This document shows, piece by piece, positions 13,448 through 21,574 of a stretch of 28,145 nt of DNA. The notes beneath the pieces were generated by a model. That model did not search any database. It was not told the origin of the DNA and was given only the letters and a program-made list of their open reading frames with translations. This DNA comes from Verrucomicrobiota bacterium. Lineage in GTDB: Bacteria > Verrucomicrobiota > Verrucomicrobiia > Limisphaerales > UBA11358. Each line of letters starts with the position of its first letter. Position 1 is the stretch's first letter. The stretch spans positions 1-28,145 of the forward strand of contig JAJPKI010000202.1 in assembly GCA_021323835.1 (NCBI GenBank), written 5' to 3'. A program made the translations under genes and the position numbers.

Positions 13448-14632
13448 GTGGCCGAACCCGTTGAACTGACCATTCTCATGCCTTGCCTTAACGAGGCCGA
13501 GACAATCGCGCGCTGCATCGAGAAAGCGAAAGCCGGAATCCAAAAATCCGGCGTGCCCGGAGAAATTCTCATCGCCGACAACGGCAGCACGGACGGCTCG
13601 CAAGCCATCGCCGAAAAACTTGGCGCGCGCGTTATCGCGGTGAAAGAAAAGGGCTACGGCGCCGCGCTCATCGGCGGCTGCAATGCCGCACTCGGTAAAT
13701 GGATTTTGATGGGCGATGCCGACGACAGTTACGATTTTTCTCAAGCCGACCGCTTCGTCAAAAAATTTCAGGAAGGATTTGAACTCGTCATGGGCTGTCG
13801 TTTGCCCGTTGGCGGCGGAACCATTTTGCCCGGCGCAATGCCATGGAAAAATCGCTGGCTCGGAAATCCGGTTTTAAGTTTCATCGGCAGATTATTTTTC
13901 AAATGCCCCGCGCACGATTTTCATTGCGGCTTGCGCGGACTTACCAAAGCCGCATTTGCAAAAATGGATTTGCAAACGACCGGCATGGAATTCGCGTCGG
14001 AAATGGTCATTTCCGCTACGCTCAAAAAATTAAAAATCACCGAAGTGCCCGTGACATTGAGCAAAGACGGACGCTCGCGTCCGCCGCATTTGAAACCGTG
14101 GCGCGACGGCTGGCGGCATTTGCGATTCATGCTGCTCTTCTCGCCACGCTGGCTGTTTCTGTTTCCGGGAATTTTTCTCTCATTGCTTGGCCTCGCCTTT
14201 GGCGCTCGACTCGCGCTCGGTGATTTTCAAATCGGTGAAGTTCAGTTCAACGTTGGCACGCTCGCCGTCGCGGCGATGACGACAATTATCGGCTTCCAAC
14301 TCGTCGCCTTTGCATTTTTCACAAAAGTTTTTGCCATTGCCGAAGGGCTTTTGCCCGACGACCCGAAGCTGACTCGCGCGCTGAAAATTTTTACGCTCGA
14401 AAAAGGAATTATTTTAGGACTTTTGGTTTTGCTTGCTGGAATTGTTCTGCTTGCGCACTCATTTTGGATTTGGAAGCAAACCGGCTTCGGTCAACTGTCA
14501 CCAACAGACAATTTAAGGCATTTGATTCCGGCGGTGACGCTCATCGTGCTTGGAATCCAAGGAATTTTTTCCAGCTTTTTCATGAGCGCGCTCGGATTGA
14601 AAACGTCAAAGCGCAAACCGCCGGCAATTTAA
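13448..14632 (+). CDS. GT2 family glycosyltransferase with C-terminal membrane helices (DPM-synthase-like)
   Basis: This 394-residue protein starts at GTG 13448. Residues 6-230 form a GT-A fold: LTILMPCLNEAETI, LIADNGSTDGS, GYGAALIGGCNAALG, and the acidic metal site MGDADDSYDF. HDFHCGLRGL and GMEFASEMVI are typical of dolichol/polyprenyl-phosphate sugar synthases. The remaining 160 residues have four membrane helices. It probably transfers a sugar from a nucleotide donor to a polyprenyl phosphate in the inner membrane. This would feed the GT39-like enzyme encoded just upstream. Its last 27 bp overlap the 3' end of the convergent epimerase gene. Confidence 0.88.
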   Translation: MAEPVELTILMPCLNEAETIARCIEKAKAGIQKSGVPGEILIADNGSTDGSQAIAEKLGARVIAVKEKGYGAALIGGCNAALGKWILMGDADDSYDFSQADRFVKKFQEGFELVMGCRLPVGGGTILPGAMPWKNRWLGNPVLSFIGRLFFKCPAHDFHCGLRGLTKAAFAKMDLQTTGMEFASEMVISATLKKLKITEVPVTLSKDGRSRPPHLKPWRDGWRHLRFMLLFSPRWLFLFPGIFLSLLGLAFGARLALGDFQIGEVQFNVGTLAVAAMTTIIGFQLVAFAFFTKVFAIAEGLLPDDPKLTRALKIFTLEKGIILGLLVLLAGIVLLAHSFWIWKQTGFGQLSPTDNLRHLIPAVTLIVLGIQGIFSSFFMSALGLKTSKRKPPAI

Positions 14633-15454
14633 GCCCACGCCCGCGTTCGCGGAAAAATCCGGCGACGGATTTTGGTTCATCAAGCTCACCAAACTGTCGC
14701 TGCGAAAATTCAATCGCAAACTGCAAAGCTCCGCCATTTTTAACGCCAGCCAAATCGAACGCCACGGCAATGGAATGAATTTCGGTTTTTTATTTTGCGC
14801 TCGCGCGATTTCCAAAAGCAATTGCTTGAACGGCCATGGCTGCTCATTTGCTGCCGTTAAAATTTGCGGCGATAATTCGATTTGTCTGCTGGCAAATTTT
14901 TCCACGAACGCGCACAAATCTTCGTTGTGAACCAGAAATTGAATTTGCGAACCGTCGCCAATCATCGGAATCACCGATTTTTTTTGGACCTGCTCGACCA
15001 ATTTTCCGAACATCGCGCCCGGTGGATTTCCCCAGACCAAACCCGGACGAATCACCAGTGCACCGTTCGCCAATGCAATGCGTTCGATTTCCAATTTCGC
15101 TTTTCCGTAAAGTGATTTGCAACCGTCGAATGCGCTGATACTGGAAATATAAATAATTTTTGGAATTCCAGCCGTGCGTGCCGCTTCTAAAATTTTTCGC
15201 GAGCCTTCCACGTTCACTGCAACAATTTCTTTCCATGTCAACGGCTTGAAATCATAAGCGCAGTGAACGAGTGTGCTCACACCGGACAGTAATTGCGGTG
15301 AAATGTCGTCGCCAAGTTGAAATAGTGCGGCGCGCGTGTTCGCTTTTGGCCGGCGCGTCAGTTCAAAAATTTCCCAGCCACGCGACGTGAAATAATTTTT
15401 CACGCAGCCGCCCACATAGCCGTTGCTGCCGGTGATGGCGCAAACCTGTTTCAT
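14606..15454 (-). CDS. NAD-dependent epimerase/reductase (extended SDR)
   Basis: This 282-residue protein has an N-terminal nucleotide-binding ITGSNGYVGG (7-16), the strand end LVHCAYD, the NVEGSRKILEAA helix, and a catalytic serine/tyrosine set, IYISSISAF followed by YGKAKLE (YxxxK). LVIRPGLVWG and LVHNEDLCAF are typical of NAD(P)-dependent nucleotide-sugar or steroid-type epimerases. ATG 15454 is the natural start; the frame upstream of it runs through a dispersed repeat. It lies 79 bp after the GMC oxidoreductase on the same strand and is probably co-transcribed. The substrate is not readable; surrounding genes suggest a sugar or lipid of the envelope. Confidence 0.88.
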   Translation of the reverse strand: MKQVCAITGSNGYVGGCVKNYFTSRGWEIFELTRRPKANTRAALFQLGDDISPQLLSGVSTLVHCAYDFKPLTWKEIVAVNVEGSRKILEAARTAGIPKIIYISSISAFDGCKSLYGKAKLEIERIALANGALVIRPGLVWGNPPGAMFGKLVEQVQKKSVIPMIGDGSQIQFLVHNEDLCAFVEKFASRQIELSPQILTAANEQPWPFKQLLLEIARAQNKKPKFIPLPWRSIWLALKMAELCSLRLNFRSDSLVSLMNQNPSPDFSANAGVGLNCRRFAL

Positions 15455-15472
15455 AAAATAATTGCTGCGAAG

Positions 15473-15534
15473 GAACACAAAAAACGCAAAAGAAACAATT
15501 TTTATTTTTTGCGCCCTTTGCGTTCTTTTGTGGC
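15473..15534. repeat. Dispersed inverted repeat, CACAAAA/TTTTGTG type
   Basis: An imperfect inverted repeat has arms around CACAAAAAACGCAAAAG (15476-15492) and CTTTGCGTTCTTTTGTG (15516-15532), with an AT-rich loop. It fills the gap between the GMC oxidoreductase and the epimerase gene and reaches the stop codon of the former. I recognise the phrase as a common intergenic repeat in this and other phyla. It could form a hairpin in the transcript and weaken read-through. Confidence 0.6.
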
Positions 15535-17108
15535 TATTCCATTTTTGCTGTTTCGTGGCCAATGCGATGCGCGTTGGCCATGACGGAAAATGTGATTGTC
15601 GTCGCCGGAATGGTTGGCAACACGCTCGCGTCAACGATGTGAACATTTTGCCAGCCGAGCGGACGGCCAAGCAAATCACTTTCAAATTCGCGCGGGTGTG
15701 CGCGCATCGGAATTGAACCGCCGACGTGATAACCGCGTCCCGGCTCGGCAATTTGCAGCATCGGCGCGACGGGAATTCCGCCGAACGCACGAAATTGTTT
15801 CAGCAACTCACGCAAAACTTTTTTGATGGTCGGCTTCGTTCGTGGATTCAATTTTGTGTCCAATTGCAAAAAATCTTTTTGGCCGTCGCGTTTCAATCGC
15901 ATTTCCACCGTCGCCGATTCGTCCGAGTGCAAATAGCCCTGCACAATCAGCAATCGCTCGACAAATGGTTGTGAAAACATTTTCAGTGGCCCAAGCGAAT
16001 TGCGAACGGCTTGCGCAATGATGTCGCTGTAAGTGTAAATTTGCAAATGGATGCCGCGCGAACTGATTTGCGGATTGTTTAATTCGAGAAAAAGCTGGCT
16101 CAATGTATGCAATGCTTCGGATTTTACATCGCGCGTGCGCCGTGCGAGCAAAATCGGAAATAGAAAATATTGGCTGTCGCGCAAAATAAGCTTTTGGTCA
16201 AACGCGTTTTGTGAGCGCAATACAATTTGCGCCGTCGGAATCACGCCCGCCGCCAAATAAACTTTATTTGCTTCAAATGAAATCGGCGCACGCGTTTGCC
16301 GATGAAACCCTTCGATAAAAACTTTTTCCGAATCTTCGCGTAATTTCGTGACAATGACGTCGCGCTGATACGAGAAATTTTTGTCGCGCTGCAATTCGCG
16401 AACGGTGTCGGCGGAATTGTAAATGCAGCCGTAGACGCAACCCGTCATGCACTGGCCACAATAAACACAACCGCTGCCACGTAGCGAATCGGCGGCGCGA
16501 ACGGCAAGGCGCGATTGACCGAATCGCCAGCCGTGTGAATTTAATTTTTCGCGCCGACGTTCCAAGTTTTTCAAAAACAATTTTGCCTGCCGGCTCAATT
16601 GCAGCGCGTTTAGATTTTCGGAATAGAGCGGAAGAATTTCTTCGAGGTCATCGTGGCGGCCGGACAAATTTAAAATTTCCGCGGCAGCGCGATAATGCGA
16701 CGCGAGGTCGGAAATTTTTATCGGCCAATCGGAAATGTCGGCATCGCGATACGGCAATGTCGCCGCGCCCCAAACATTGCTCAAGCCGCCAAGCGCAAGC
16801 GACGGCCGAAACGCAATTCCGTTTCCGCGCCACGGAATTTTTTCTTCGGTTTCGCGATACGGAAAATCCGAGCCGAAAAGCATTTTGAGCGGAATGCCTT
16901 TGGCCGTCGCCGCCAAATCGCCTTGAATCGCGGACAATTGCGACGCAGGCCATTCGGAAAATTTTTTACCGGAAAGTTCGCGGGCAATTTGCGCTCGCTC
17001 ATTTTCCAATTCGATTCCGGCATCGAGCATGAGCACGGTTGCGCCGCGCGCAAGCAGCGCTTTGGCGCAGGCGACGCCCGCCGGACCGGAACCGATGACG
17101 CAGTGCAT
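15534..17108 (-). CDS. GMC-type FAD-dependent oxidoreductase with cysteine cluster
   Basis: This 524-residue protein has an N-terminal FAD-binding VIGSGPAGVACAKALLARG and VLMLDAG. The family's second motif is ALGGLSNVWGAATLPY (105-120), and the C-terminal substrate/FAD block is GRGYHVGGSIPM with VDASVLPTIPATT. A cluster CVYCGQCMTGCVYGC (Cys214, 217, 220, 224, 228) resembles an iron-sulfur or structural metal site found in a bacterial subset of GMC enzymes. These enzymes oxidise alcohols or sugars. The gene starts at ATG 17108 and is followed by the epimerase gene on the same strand. It is divergent, across 84 bp, from the SGNH-like gene. The pair suggests oxidation and reduction or epimerisation of one substrate; this is inference. 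Confidence 0.88.
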   Translation of the reverse strand: MHCVIGSGPAGVACAKALLARGATVLMLDAGIELENERAQIARELSGKKFSEWPASQLSAIQGDLAATAKGIPLKMLFGSDFPYRETEEKIPWRGNGIAFRPSLALGGLSNVWGAATLPYRDADISDWPIKISDLASHYRAAAEILNLSGRHDDLEEILPLYSENLNALQLSRQAKLFLKNLERRREKLNSHGWRFGQSRLAVRAADSLRGSGCVYCGQCMTGCVYGCIYNSADTVRELQRDKNFSYQRDVIVTKLREDSEKVFIEGFHRQTRAPISFEANKVYLAAGVIPTAQIVLRSQNAFDQKLILRDSQYFLFPILLARRTRDVKSEALHTLSQLFLELNNPQISSRGIHLQIYTYSDIIAQAVRNSLGPLKMFSQPFVERLLIVQGYLHSDESATVEMRLKRDGQKDFLQLDTKLNPRTKPTIKKVLRELLKQFRAFGGIPVAPMLQIAEPGRGYHVGGSIPMRAHPREFESDLLGRPLGWQNVHIVDASVLPTIPATTITFSVMANAHRIGHETAKME

Positions 17109-17192
17109 GGCTTAAGTTGTAAAATTTACGGGCGGGCAACAATTCTTTTCGTCGCGGCTTGTCAGCGCGGCAAATTCTTTTAGCATTTGCGA

Positions 17193-18533
17193 ATGTCGCC
17201 GGCCAATTCTGAACGCCTGAATCGTTTGCTGCGAACAATCTTTTTTACGCTCGCGGTTTTGCTCGCTGTCTACGCGGCGATGTTTGCCAATTATCTTCAC
17301 GGCAATGAGCAATCGCTGGTTCGCGCAAAAATGATTTGGGCAACGCTGGCCGCGGCGTTTTTTTTTATTTTCGCCGGATGGAAATTTTCACTCAAAGCAA
17401 AATTTAAAATTTTCGCGGTGCTGCTGTGCATTTTCTTGCTGGAAATTTTATTACAAATCACGGCGTGGCTCGGAGTATTGCCGGCGGTGAATACGAAATT
17501 GAAAGCGCCGTATGCGCGCGTTTATTGGACGGCGGAAGGGCGCGGCAACGGAATTCGCAATCGCCTCGGCTGGTATTTTTCGGAATTCGATTTGAAAGCG
17601 CCGCACAAAATCGCCTTCATCGGCGACAGCCAGGTGGAAGCCGTAGAAGTGCCGCGCACGGAAAATCAAGCTGCTGATTTGCAAAAGTTATTGAAAGAAA
17701 AATCGCCGGACTTTGCAGTGCTTGGTTTAGGAAATCACGGCAGTTGCGTAGCCCATTCGATTGACGTTTTGGATTATGCGTGGCGGCATTTTCAGCCGCA
17801 GGAAGCGATTGTTGTTGTTTCAATGGGCAGCGACGTGACGGAGACGTCGCCTCAATTGAATTACGTTCCGCCGGGCGCCTACATTTATTACGACCTCGAT
17901 GAAAATGGAAATTTGAAACTCAATCCTGCCAGCGCTGCAGCGCGCTCTGGATTCGACCGCAGTTTGGAATCCAGCCATGAGTCGTTGTTGTCGACGCTGC
18001 CGGTGATTTTGAACAGCCACTGCATGATTTTGCAAATGGCCGATTCATTGCGGGACAATTTTTTAATGCGGCGTCGCGCAACGCAATTGGCGCAAGCCGG
18101 CGATGCGGTGAACGGATTTAATCCGGCTGCATTTGCCATAAATCCATCACCCGAAGCGCAGCGCGCCATGAAAATTCTTATTGCGCAACTCGCTGAATGC
18201 AAAAAAATTTGCGACAGCCACGGTATGAAATTACGGCTCGTGACCATTCCCGCGTTTCCGAAAGATTTTTACAATACGCAACACGGCACGAATTGGACGA
18301 TGCGTATCGGCGATTTTGATTTTTTCGGGCCGGAACGAGAAGTGGCGAAATGGGCGGACACAAATAAAATTCCAACCGTTTCCATGGGCGAAATTATTCG
18401 TCAAAAAAATTTGAACGTGGATGAGATTCAAAGTTTGTATTTTTCAAATGGCACCGGCCATTTGACGCCGAAAGGCCATGCGCTGTGCGCGCAAGCGGAA
18501 TTCGATGCCTTTTACAAAAACATCGCACCATGA
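17193..18533 (+). CDS. Membrane-anchored SGNH-hydrolase-like protein
   Basis: The protein has 446 residues. Two or three N-terminal membrane helices (IFFTLAVLLAVYAAMFANYL, WATLAAAFFFIFAGW, FAVLLCIFLLEILLQITAWL) precede an extracytoplasmic SGNH/GDSL fold. The nucleophile block is IAFIGDSQVEAVEVP, the glycine/asparagine block is VLGLGNHGSC, and the final catalytic histidine lies in GHLTPKGHALC. Such proteins remove or transfer acyl groups on glycans. ATG 17193 is chosen over TTG 17187. It is divergent from the GMC gene and followed by 101 bp before icd, in which I see no further feature. Acylation of the glycan made by the nearby glycosyltransferases is a reasonable inference. Confidence 0.8.
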   Translation: MSPANSERLNRLLRTIFFTLAVLLAVYAAMFANYLHGNEQSLVRAKMIWATLAAAFFFIFAGWKFSLKAKFKIFAVLLCIFLLEILLQITAWLGVLPAVNTKLKAPYARVYWTAEGRGNGIRNRLGWYFSEFDLKAPHKIAFIGDSQVEAVEVPRTENQAADLQKLLKEKSPDFAVLGLGNHGSCVAHSIDVLDYAWRHFQPQEAIVVVSMGSDVTETSPQLNYVPPGAYIYYDLDENGNLKLNPASAAARSGFDRSLESSHESLLSTLPVILNSHCMILQMADSLRDNFLMRRRATQLAQAGDAVNGFNPAAFAINPSPEAQRAMKILIAQLAECKKICDSHGMKLRLVTIPAFPKDFYNTQHGTNWTMRIGDFDFFGPEREVAKWADTNKIPTVSMGEIIRQKNLNVDEIQSLYFSNGTGHLTPKGHALCAQAEFDAFYKNIAP

Positions 18534-18634
18534 TGCGGACGCTGACCATTTCTTGCCGAAGGCTTTGCGCCAATTGATTTTTTGTCGCTTCCGGCTTTTC
18601 CTCCGGCGCGCAACCTGATAACTTCCGCGACTCT

Positions 18635-19951
18635 ATGGCATACAAAGACGTGACGCCGCCCGCGGGCGAAAAGATTTCAATCCAAAACGGCAAGCTCGCC
18701 GTTCCGAACAATCCCATCCTGCCGTTCATCCGCGGCGACGGCACCGGCCCGGATATTTGGGCGTCGAGCGTGCGCGTGTTTGATGCGGCAGTGCAAAAAG
18801 CTTACGGCGGAAAACGAAAAGTCTCATGGTTCGAAGTTTTTGCCGGCGAAGAATCGTTCAAGAAATTCAACAATTGGCTGCCGGACGATACCGTCGAAGC
18901 GTTCAAGGAATATCTCGTCGGCATCAAAGGCCCGCTGACCACGCCCGTCGGCGGCGGCATCCGTTCGCTCAACGTCGCGTTGCGCCAGATGCTCGACCTC
19001 TACGTCTGCTTGCGTCCCGTCCAATATTTTTCCGGCGTGCCGTCGCCGGTGAAGCATCCGGAAAAAGTGGACATGATTATTTTCCGCGAAAATACCGAGG
19101 ACATTTACGCGGGCATCGAATACGCGGGCGGAACGCCGGAGTCGCAAAAGATTTTGGATTTCATCGCAAAGGAATTTCCGAAAGATTTCAAAAAAATCCG
19201 TTTCGGGACCAAACCCGCCGCCGAAGAATTCTGGAAAGCCGTCGGCGCGGCGAATTTCCCGAGCGATGTGCAGGTCGGCGTCGGCATCAAGCCGGTCAGC
19301 TATTCCGGTAGCGTGCGCTTGATACACAGCGCGATTTCCTACGCGATTAAATTCAAACGCAAATCCGTGACGCTCGTGCACAAGGGTAACATCATGAAAT
19401 TCACTGAAGGCGCGTTTCGCGATTGGGGCTACAAAGTCGCGAAAGAATTTTTTGGCGCGATGGAAATTGACGGCGGGCCGTGGTGCAAAATTCCAGAAGG
19501 CAAGCCCGGCGCGGGCATCGTCATCAAGGACGCCATCGCCGACATCACGCTCCAGCAAGTGCTCACGCGACCGGAAGATTTCGACGTCATCGCCACGCTG
19601 AATTTGAACGGCGATTATTTGAGCGACGCGCTGGCTGCGCAAGTCGGCGGCATCGGCATCGCGCCCGGCGGCAACATCAATTACATCACCGGCCACGCGA
19701 TTTTTGAAGCCACGCACGGCACCGCGCCGAAATACGCGAACAAAGACCAGGTCAATCCCGGCAGCGTTGTGCTCTCCGGCGAAATGATGTTCCGCTACCT
19801 CGGCTGGACGGAAGTCGCGGATTTAATTCTCAAAGGCTTGAACGGCGCGATTGCATCCAAGCGCGTTACTTACGATTTTGCGCGGCTCATGCAAGGTGCG
19901 ACGCAAATCAAGTGCAGCGAATTCGGCGACGAAATTATCAAGCACATGTAA
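18635..19951 (+). CDS. icd: NADP-dependent isocitrate dehydrogenase
   Basis: This 438-residue protein resembles the E. coli Icd class: it oxidatively decarboxylates isocitrate to 2-oxoglutarate in the TCA cycle. Substrate-binding TPVGGGIRSLNVALRQ includes Ser111, the equivalent of the kinase-regulated serine of E. coli. Also visible are IFRENTEDIYAGIEY, the metal-binding aspartates in IKDAIAD and NLNGDYLSDALAAQVGG, and HGTAPKYANKDQVNPGS, whose Lys-Tyr pair indicates NADP rather than NAD. It is a single gene with no operon partner. An IDH kinase/phosphatase gene is not present in the window, so regulation by phosphorylation is only a possibility. Confidence 0.96.
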   Translation: MAYKDVTPPAGEKISIQNGKLAVPNNPILPFIRGDGTGPDIWASSVRVFDAAVQKAYGGKRKVSWFEVFAGEESFKKFNNWLPDDTVEAFKEYLVGIKGPLTTPVGGGIRSLNVALRQMLDLYVCLRPVQYFSGVPSPVKHPEKVDMIIFRENTEDIYAGIEYAGGTPESQKILDFIAKEFPKDFKKIRFGTKPAAEEFWKAVGAANFPSDVQVGVGIKPVSYSGSVRLIHSAISYAIKFKRKSVTLVHKGNIMKFTEGAFRDWGYKVAKEFFGAMEIDGGPWCKIPEGKPGAGIVIKDAIADITLQQVLTRPEDFDVIATLNLNGDYLSDALAAQVGGIGIAPGGNINYITGHAIFEATHGTAPKYANKDQVNPGSVVLSGEMMFRYLGWTEVADLILKGLNGAIASKRVTYDFARLMQGATQIKCSEFGDEIIKHM

Positions 19952-19969
19952 TCGGTGAGCGAACCGAAC

Positions 19970-20662
19970 TTAATTTTGCGGCGGAATTGCGTTTTTCTTT
20001 TCAAGCTCACGCAATTCGTTTTCTGAATGAACGCGATTTCCCGCGGGGTCAACGAGCGTCGCAGTGACAAAGAGAAGCAGCGTTTTATTCGTAACCGAAC
20101 TATTTTTCTCCGCATTGGCACCGACAAACTTGTCCTTCAAATTTCCGAGAACGACGGTTTGATTGTCCCAAACGTTCACGGTCATTACCATTTCGCGCAC
20201 AGCGAATGTCAAATTGATGGTGTAACCATCAACGAAAACTTTTGGAACTACATCTATTGTCGGACCAATTTCAAATTGTTTTGTTGGAGAAATGGCAGGA
20301 TTAGTTGTGAAACCAAAACCTGTCAAAATATCTTGAATTGCCGCCGAGCGCATTTGCGTTTGTCTGCCGCTCATTGTAGTGACTTCCGGCTCTGCCAGCG
20401 TTTCCGTTTCAGCATTTTCCAATTGGTGCAAGAGCGGCTTGAATTTATCCGAAGGAATAATTTCTACCGTATTCGTTTCTGTTTCAGACACAACCGTGCC
20501 CGCTTCCCAAATAGATTTAAGCGTGTCTTGCGACACTTCGATAAATCTCGCTTTGACGTGAATTTGAGGCGCATTTGTTTCAGCAGCGACGGTGGCTTGA
20601 TTTGCAATCAACGCAATCGCGCCAACGAAGAAAATGACAAATAAATTCAATCGGGTTGTCAT
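19970..20662 (-). CDS. Exported stand-alone secretin-like domain protein
   Basis: This 230-residue protein has a signal peptide (LFVIFFVGAIALIANQATVAA, cleavage near residue 27) and then a secretin-like beta domain. Visible blocks are IHVKARFIEVSQ, LAEPEVTTMSGRQTQM, GPTIDVVPKVFVDGYTINLTF and LLLFVTATLVDPAGNRVH. These match the C-terminal part of PulD/PilQ secretins, but the N-domains and full pore length are missing. Verrucomicrobia and Planctomycetes carry many such short forms. It could be a periplasmic accessory protein rather than a channel. It is convergent with icd (18 bp between stops). Confidence 0.75.
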   Translation of the reverse strand: MTTRLNLFVIFFVGAIALIANQATVAAETNAPQIHVKARFIEVSQDTLKSIWEAGTVVSETETNTVEIIPSDKFKPLLHQLENAETETLAEPEVTTMSGRQTQMRSAAIQDILTGFGFTTNPAISPTKQFEIGPTIDVVPKVFVDGYTINLTFAVREMVMTVNVWDNQTVVLGNLKDKFVGANAEKNSSVTNKTLLLFVTATLVDPAGNRVHSENELRELEKKNAIPPQN

Positions 20663-20703
20663 GCCCGAACCGTATTTGAAGCCGCCGTTCGTGGCGAGAA
20701 AAA

Positions 20704-21552
20704 TTAACCGGTTTCAAACATGCCAATGATAATTGCCACGGCAAGCCCGGCAATCAGCGCGGCGGATAATTTGAAACGGTCGTGCGAATGAAATTGCAAT
20801 TCCGGCAGCAAATCCGCGCTGGCGATGCAGAGAAATGAGCCGGCGCAAAATGCGAGCGCAAAGCCAAGCACTGGAACATTGCCGCCGATAAAATGGCTCG
20901 CGCCAAAATAAAACAACGCCGCGCCAATGGGACTGGCCAACGCGAACAATCCGTTTAAAACGTGTCGCGAAAATTTTGAACTGCCGGTTGCGGCCATCAA
21001 AGTAGAAACCGCCATGGCATCGAATGGCTTGTGCAAAATCACAACGAGCGCGACGCCCAGGCCGGCAATTTTCAAATGACCTTGCGCTCCGGCTTCGACC
21101 GCAGCGGCGAGAGCCAGGCCATCGAGCAATGAATGCAGCGTCAAACCAAGCGCGGTGCCGACCCATGAAAGTTGTTTCGCCGATTTGTCCGCGAGTGTGT
21201 GCGCATGTTCATCGTCATGGTGATGCTCATGCGAATGGTCGTGGCCGCAGCAATCTTCCGGGTCGCCTTCGGGCAAATCGTGATGGTGAAAATGGAAAAA
21301 CCGTTGCACAAAAAACATCGCCATGAAGCCGCCAAGAACCCATTCAGCCGTTTTATCGAGTGAATGGATTTGTTCATCCGCGTCGGGCAAAAAATGGAGC
21401 AGCGCGATGCCGAGCATGAGTCCCGCAACAAAGCTGACGGCGATTTGCAGGCGCGTGTGCGTGAGATGGATGAAGAGCAGAAACCATCCGCCTGCGAGCG
21501 ACGCGAGCAGCGTTAGCGCGCAGTAAATTGTCAGCAGCCATGCAGGCGTCAT
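20704..21552 (-). CDS. ZIP family divalent metal transporter
   Basis: This 282-residue inner-membrane protein has about eight helices. A histidine-rich cytoplasmic loop (FHFHHHDLPEGDPEDCCGHD and the following HSHEHHHDDEHAH) binds metal. The transport motifs in helices 4 and 5 are HSLLDGLALAAAVEAG and LHKPFDAMAVSTLM. ZIP proteins import zinc, iron or manganese; the second motif (HKPFD rather than HKIPE) is a known variation, and substrate cannot be fixed from it. The gene lies between gluQ and the secretin-like gene on the same strand, 22 bp after gluQ. Confidence 0.9.
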   Translation of the reverse strand: MTPAWLLTIYCALTLLASLAGGWFLLFIHLTHTRLQIAVSFVAGLMLGIALLHFLPDADEQIHSLDKTAEWVLGGFMAMFFVQRFFHFHHHDLPEGDPEDCCGHDHSHEHHHDDEHAHTLADKSAKQLSWVGTALGLTLHSLLDGLALAAAVEAGAQGHLKIAGLGVALVVILHKPFDAMAVSTLMAATGSSKFSRHVLNGLFALASPIGAALFYFGASHFIGGNVPVLGFALAFCAGSFLCIASADLLPELQFHSHDRFKLSAALIAGLAVAIIIGMFETG

Positions 21553-21574
21553 GGATGGAAGTGTAGATTGCCTG

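Noticed and set aside
15455..15790. N-terminal extension of the epimerase frame to 15790.
   Set aside because: The extra residues come from a dispersed repeat and the antisense of the GMC gene; ATG 15454 gives the normal nucleotide-binding start.
18824..19717. Long minus-strand frame of 297 codons inside icd.
   Set aside because: It is antisense to a highly conserved enzyme in GC-rich codons, with no family motif; a shadow frame.
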